DNA of 64,000 bases from the NCBI RefSeq assembly GCF_946886895.1, contig NZ_CAMPJO010000010.1, positions 43,186-107,185 on the forward strand, given 5' to 3'. Positions within the stretch are counted from its first letter, which is position 1. The number at the start of each line of letters is the position of its first letter. The translations under genes were made by a program, and so were the position numbers. Below are positions 63,943-64,000 of the stretch, one piece after another. The notes below the pieces were generated by a model. It did no database searches. It was not told where the DNA came from and saw only the letters and a program-made list of their open reading frames with translations. Origin of the DNA: an uncultured Marinobacter sp. Lineage in GTDB: Bacteria; Pseudomonadota; Gammaproteobacteria; Pseudomonadales; Oleiphilaceae.

Positions 63943-64000
63943 AGTTAACGCCCACCATCACCGGTGACAAAACCGCAGCGAAGCGGAGGGCTTGGCATCC
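63943..64000 (+). other. attC-like site 7, cut by the window end
   Basis: AGTTAACGCCC left core followed by CCATCACCGGTGACA, identical to 15 bases of site 1, and GCAGCGAAGCGGAG centre. The right half lies beyond the window, so the array continues. Confidence 0.62.

Overview
The window reads as a chromosomal segment of a GC-rich marine-type gammaproteobacterium, most likely Marinobacter or a close relative. This is inferred from gene content, protein style and the pairing of a dmp-type phenol operon with hydrocarbon-degrader envelope genes; no rRNA or tRNA is present to confirm it. Most of the first 47 kb is an aromatic-compound catabolic island.

Layout. (1) 0-3.6 kb: lower beta-ketoadipate pathway (CoA-transferase A/B, thiolase, enol-lactone hydrolase). 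(2) 3.7-12.4 kb: a small chemoreceptor, a Liv-type ABC importer (binding protein plus HMGF), a DcaP-like porin, an IclR regulator and a XylS/BenR-type AraC regulator. Three transcription units here carry 21-bp-spaced direct repeats close to the XylS/BenR operator TGCA-N6-GGNTA. (3) 12.6-14.3 kb: a MotA/TolQ-like plus OmpA/MotB-like pair. (4) 14.4-16.2 kb: decayed genes (cNMP-binding protein, ketopantoate reductase) and a DODA-type dioxygenase homologue that has lost its metal ligands. (5) 16.3-28.3 kb, minus strand: a complete dmpKLMNOPQBCDEFGHI operon taking phenol through catechol and meta-cleavage to pyruvate and acetyl-CoA, behind a clear sigma-54 -24/-12 promoter with DmpR-type upstream sites. 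dmpR (28.7-30.4 kb) is divergent.

(6) 30.5-37.5 kb: the most interesting block. A second sigma-54 promoter with its own DmpR-like upstream site heads an operon encoding a YCF48-type beta-propeller lipoprotein, an RND/MMPL transporter, a DUF1302 outer-membrane barrel and a DUF1329 periplasmic protein. It looks like a trans-envelope lipid or hydrophobe transport machine wired to phenol sensing. (7) 37.6-43.8 kb: an octaheme-TPR cytochrome, an AraC regulator, a porin and an arylsulfatase. (8) 43.8-47.6 kb: a TetR/NemR-like regulon (glutathione-dependent formaldehyde dehydrogenase, old yellow enzyme, SDR) with matching operators. (9) 47.8-54.6 kb: a second Liv-type ABC importer with a Tat-exported binding protein, a methyltransferase-like protein and an ammonium transporter behind an NtrC-like site. 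(10) 54.6-59.8 kb: an AttH-like lipoprotein with an FtsX/LolD-type ABC exporter, and a diguanylate cyclase.

(11) 59.8-64.0 kb: an integron cassette array without a visible integrase (CALIN-like). About seven attC-like sites separate a cupin, four toxin-antitoxin pairs (two ParDE-like, BrnTA, CcdAB) and an Imm8-like immunity gene.

A cross-cutting signal is the octamer AACAACAA (an AAnAAnAA, Hfq/Crc 'CA' motif), found 10-26 nt upstream of the start codons of at least eight catabolic or regulatory genes. This suggests translational carbon catabolite repression of the whole island.
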